From CAYSUS01 sp964434165 (GTDB lineage Bacteria > Planctomycetota > Planctomycetia > Pirellulales > Thermoguttaceae), in assembly GCA_964434165.1 (NCBI GenBank), contig CAYSUS010000194.1:1-7503 (forward strand): a stretch of 7,503 nt of DNA, written 5' to 3'. The notes under the pieces were generated by a model. That model was not told the origin of the DNA and ran no database searches. It saw only the letters and a list, made by a program, of their open reading frames with translations. Below, one piece after another: positions 5,576 through 7,503 of the stretch (position 1 is the stretch's first letter; each line of letters starts with the position of its first letter). Position numbers and translations under genes: made by a program.

Positions 5576-7503
5576 ATGTTCGCCTCCCACCTTTCGCGAG
5601 CGGTCACTTGGCTTCTCGCCGGTTCGTTGATTCTCGGCTGCCCGGCCCTGTCTGCCACGAGCAGTGCCGCTGCGACTCCCGACCAGCAGGCTCAGACGAT
5701 TCTCGGAGAGGCGGGCTTCACGGGCGGAGTCATCATCCACGTCGGCTGCGGCGACGGGCAATTGACCGCTGCGCTGGGGGCCGGCGAGGGACGCCTTGTG
5801 CAGGGCCTCGACACGGACGCAGCCGACGTGAAGAACGCCCGCGAGCACATCCGCGCCGCCGGATGCTACGGCAAGGTCTCGGCCGATCGGTTTGACGGGA
5901 AGTGCCTGCCGTACATCGACAACTTCGCGAATCTCGTGGTCTGCGAGGCTGACGTGCCCGAGCAAGAAGTGATGCGCGTGCTCGCCCCGGATGGCGTGGC
6001 CTGCTTCAAGGCGGGGGGCGCCTGGAGGAAGAAGGTCAAGCCCCGGCCCGAGGAGATCGACGACTGGACGCACTTCCTGCACGGTCCGGATAACAACGCC
6101 GTGGCCCACGATTCGGTGGTGGGGCCGCCGCGGCGCATGCAGTGGGTGGGCGGGCCGCGCTACTCGCGGCACCACGACAAGATGTCGAGCCTCAGCGCGG
6201 CGGTCTCCTCCGGCGGCCGGGTGTTCTACATCATGGACCTGGCGCCCGCGGTGTCGATTTTGATGAACCCCGAGTGGCATCTCATCGCCCGGGATGCCTT
6301 CAACGGGACGATCCTCTGGCAGCGGACGATCGATCCCTGGCACTCGCACATGTACGGGCTGAAGAGCGGCCCGGCCCACTTGCCGCGCAGGCTGGTCGCG
6401 ATCGACGACCGTGTTTACGTGACGCTGGGGATCGGGCTGCCGGTGACGGCGCTCGACGCGGCGACGGGCGAGACCGTGCGGACCTACGAGGAAACGGCCG
6501 GCGCTGAGGAGCTGATCTTCTCCGACGGCATGCTCTTCGTGCAGATCGCCGCCGCCGATGTCTCGGCTGAGGCCCCAAGAGCAAAGCGGCGCCCGGCCGG
6601 GCCGCGCGCGGGGCAGAAGGCCCTGATGGCCATCGCGGCCGACTCGGGCAAGGTCCTCTGGAAGGTCGAGTACCCCATGCTGCTGGGCACGCTGGCGGCC
6701 GACGGCGAGCGCGTCGTGTTCATGGCCGACGAGAACGCCGTTTGCCTCGATCGAACGAGCGGCAAGGAGCAATGGCGAAGCGAGCCGCTCCCCCTGCCCG
6801 ACAAGTACCCGCTGCGGTTCACGCCTACGCTCGTGCTGTACGAGGACGTGGTGCTGTTCGCTGGCGGCGAGTTCGCTGCCAACGGCAACCGCTCCTGGGC
6901 GGTCGATAAGGACGACACGATGACGGCCCTCTCCGCCAAGACCGGCGAAAAGCTCTGGTCGGCCCCGCATCCGATCTCCGGCTACGGCTCGTCCGAGGAC
7001 CTGCTCGTGATCGGCGGCGTGGCCTGGTGCGGCGAGACGACCAGCGGACACGCCGTGGGTCGGTTCACGGGTCGGGACGTGCTCACGGGCAAGGTCGTGG
7101 CCGAGTTCGATCCCGACGTCGAGACGTACTGGTTCCACCATCGCTGCTACCGCGGCAAGGCCACGGACAAGTACCTGCTCATGTCGCGCACGGGCGTGGA
7201 GTTCATCGACGTGGAGAAGCAGAAGTGGCTCATCAACCACTGGGTCCGCGGCGCGTGCCTGTACGGTATCATGCCGGCCAACGGCCTGCTCTACGCCCCG
7301 CAGCACCCGTGCGCCTGCTATCCCGAGGCCAAGATGTACGGGTTCAACGCCTTGGCCCCGGCCGGCGCCACACAGTCTTCCTGGGAGAAGGCGCAGGACG
7401 AGGCCCGGCTCCAGCGGGGCTCCGTGTATGATGCGAAACCCGACACCTCGTCCGGTTCCACGGATACCGAGGACTGGCCCACCTATCGCCGCGACGCCGC
7501 CCG
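5576..7503 (+). CDS. Exported methyltransferase-like / PQQ-like beta-propeller fusion protein (copy 2, 3' end beyond window)
   Basis: Open to the window end, with 642 residues visible; by comparison with copy 1 about 450 more are expected. My own translation gives a signal peptide (core WLLAGSLILGC; C22 could be a lipobox Cys with a less usual Leu at -2, otherwise cleavage after an Ala near 27-33). Residues 38-150 are the methyltransferase-like domain, with HVGCGDG at 55-61 and GLD at 77-79, so the motif-II acid D79 is present, while LAPDG (137-140) replaces LAPGG. Over a 50-residue stretch around motif I, 35 positions match copy 1. Propeller motifs include IARDAFNGTILW (237-248), ALDAATGET (292-300) and ALSAKTGEKLW (451-461). 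The conserved segment has HHRCY with C524, then C561, C579 and C581, and W634-PTYRRD starts the second block. A basic linker sits at about 331-346, in a different blade from copy 1. Function is unknown. Confidence 0.85.
   Translation, partial: MFASHLSRAVTWLLAGSLILGCPALSATSSAAATPDQQAQTILGEAGFTGGVIIHVGCGDGQLTAALGAGEGRLVQGLDTDAADVKNAREHIRAAGCYGKVSADRFDGKCLPYIDNFANLVVCEADVPEQEVMRVLAPDGVACFKAGGAWRKKVKPRPEEIDDWTHFLHGPDNNAVAHDSVVGPPRRMQWVGGPRYSRHHDKMSSLSAAVSSGGRVFYIMDLAPAVSILMNPEWHLIARDAFNGTILWQRTIDPWHSHMYGLKSGPAHLPRRLVAIDDRVYVTLGIGLPVTALDAATGETVRTYEETAGAEELIFSDGMLFVQIAAADVSAEAPRAKRRPAGPRAGQKALMAIAADSGKVLWKVEYPMLLGTLAADGERVVFMADENAVCLDRTSGKEQWRSEPLPLPDKYPLRFTPTLVLYEDVVLFAGGEFAANGNRSWAVDKDDTMTALSAKTGEKLWSAPHPISGYGSSEDLLVIGGVAWCGETTSGHAVGRFTGRDVLTGKVVAEFDPDVETYWFHHRCYRGKATDKYLLMSRTGVEFIDVEKQKWLINHWVRGACLYGIMPANGLLYAPQHPCACYPEAKMYGFNALAPAGATQSSWEKAQDEARLQRGSVYDAKPDTSSGSTDTEDWPTYRRDAA

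Noticed and set aside
3445..5658. Long minus-strand open frame (about 737 codons) opposite copy 1
   Set aside because: Antisense shadow of a strongly supported coding region. Its composition reflects the complementary codon bias.
5513..7306. Long minus-strand open frame (about 597 codons) opposite copy 2
   Set aside because: Covers the paralogue in the matching antisense frame, so its openness follows from the same codon bias in both copies. No recognisable motif.

Overview
This is a GC-rich window with four genes on the + strand and no mobile element, tRNA, rRNA or CRISPR array that I can see. The best guess for the source is a planctomycete (Planctomycetota), probably a Pirellulales-like or environmental lineage. 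That inference rests on two very large exported proteins that join a methyltransferase-like Rossmann domain to PQQ/BamB-type beta-propeller repeats, an architecture I associate with that phylum. No marker gene in the window proves it.

Layout. Positions 1-214 are a leader region without a convincing gene. It holds two tandem hairpins (79-99 and 116-136) built from the same stem sequence. Positions 215-1621 encode a PLP-dependent aromatic-L-amino-acid decarboxylase with its catalytic residues intact. After 44 bp, 1666-2145 encodes a low-molecular-weight protein tyrosine phosphatase-like protein with an atypical P-loop. After 90 bp, 2236-5511 encodes a 1091-residue exported protein: signal peptide, SAM-methyltransferase-like domain, then two blocks of PQQ-like propeller repeats. 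After another 64 bp, which contains a 15-bp palindrome, a paralogue of that protein starts at 5576 and runs off the window end (642 residues visible).

How the genes work together. The first two genes are close enough to be co-transcribed, but nothing in the sequence ties their functions together or to the two exported proteins. The two large genes are clearly an old tandem duplication. They share domain order and an exactly spaced four-cysteine signature, but differ in the methyltransferase motifs and in where a basic linker is inserted. The most interesting object is this pair of exported methyltransferase-fold/propeller fusions, whose biochemical role I cannot assign. Long open frames on the minus strand are explained by high GC content and codon bias.
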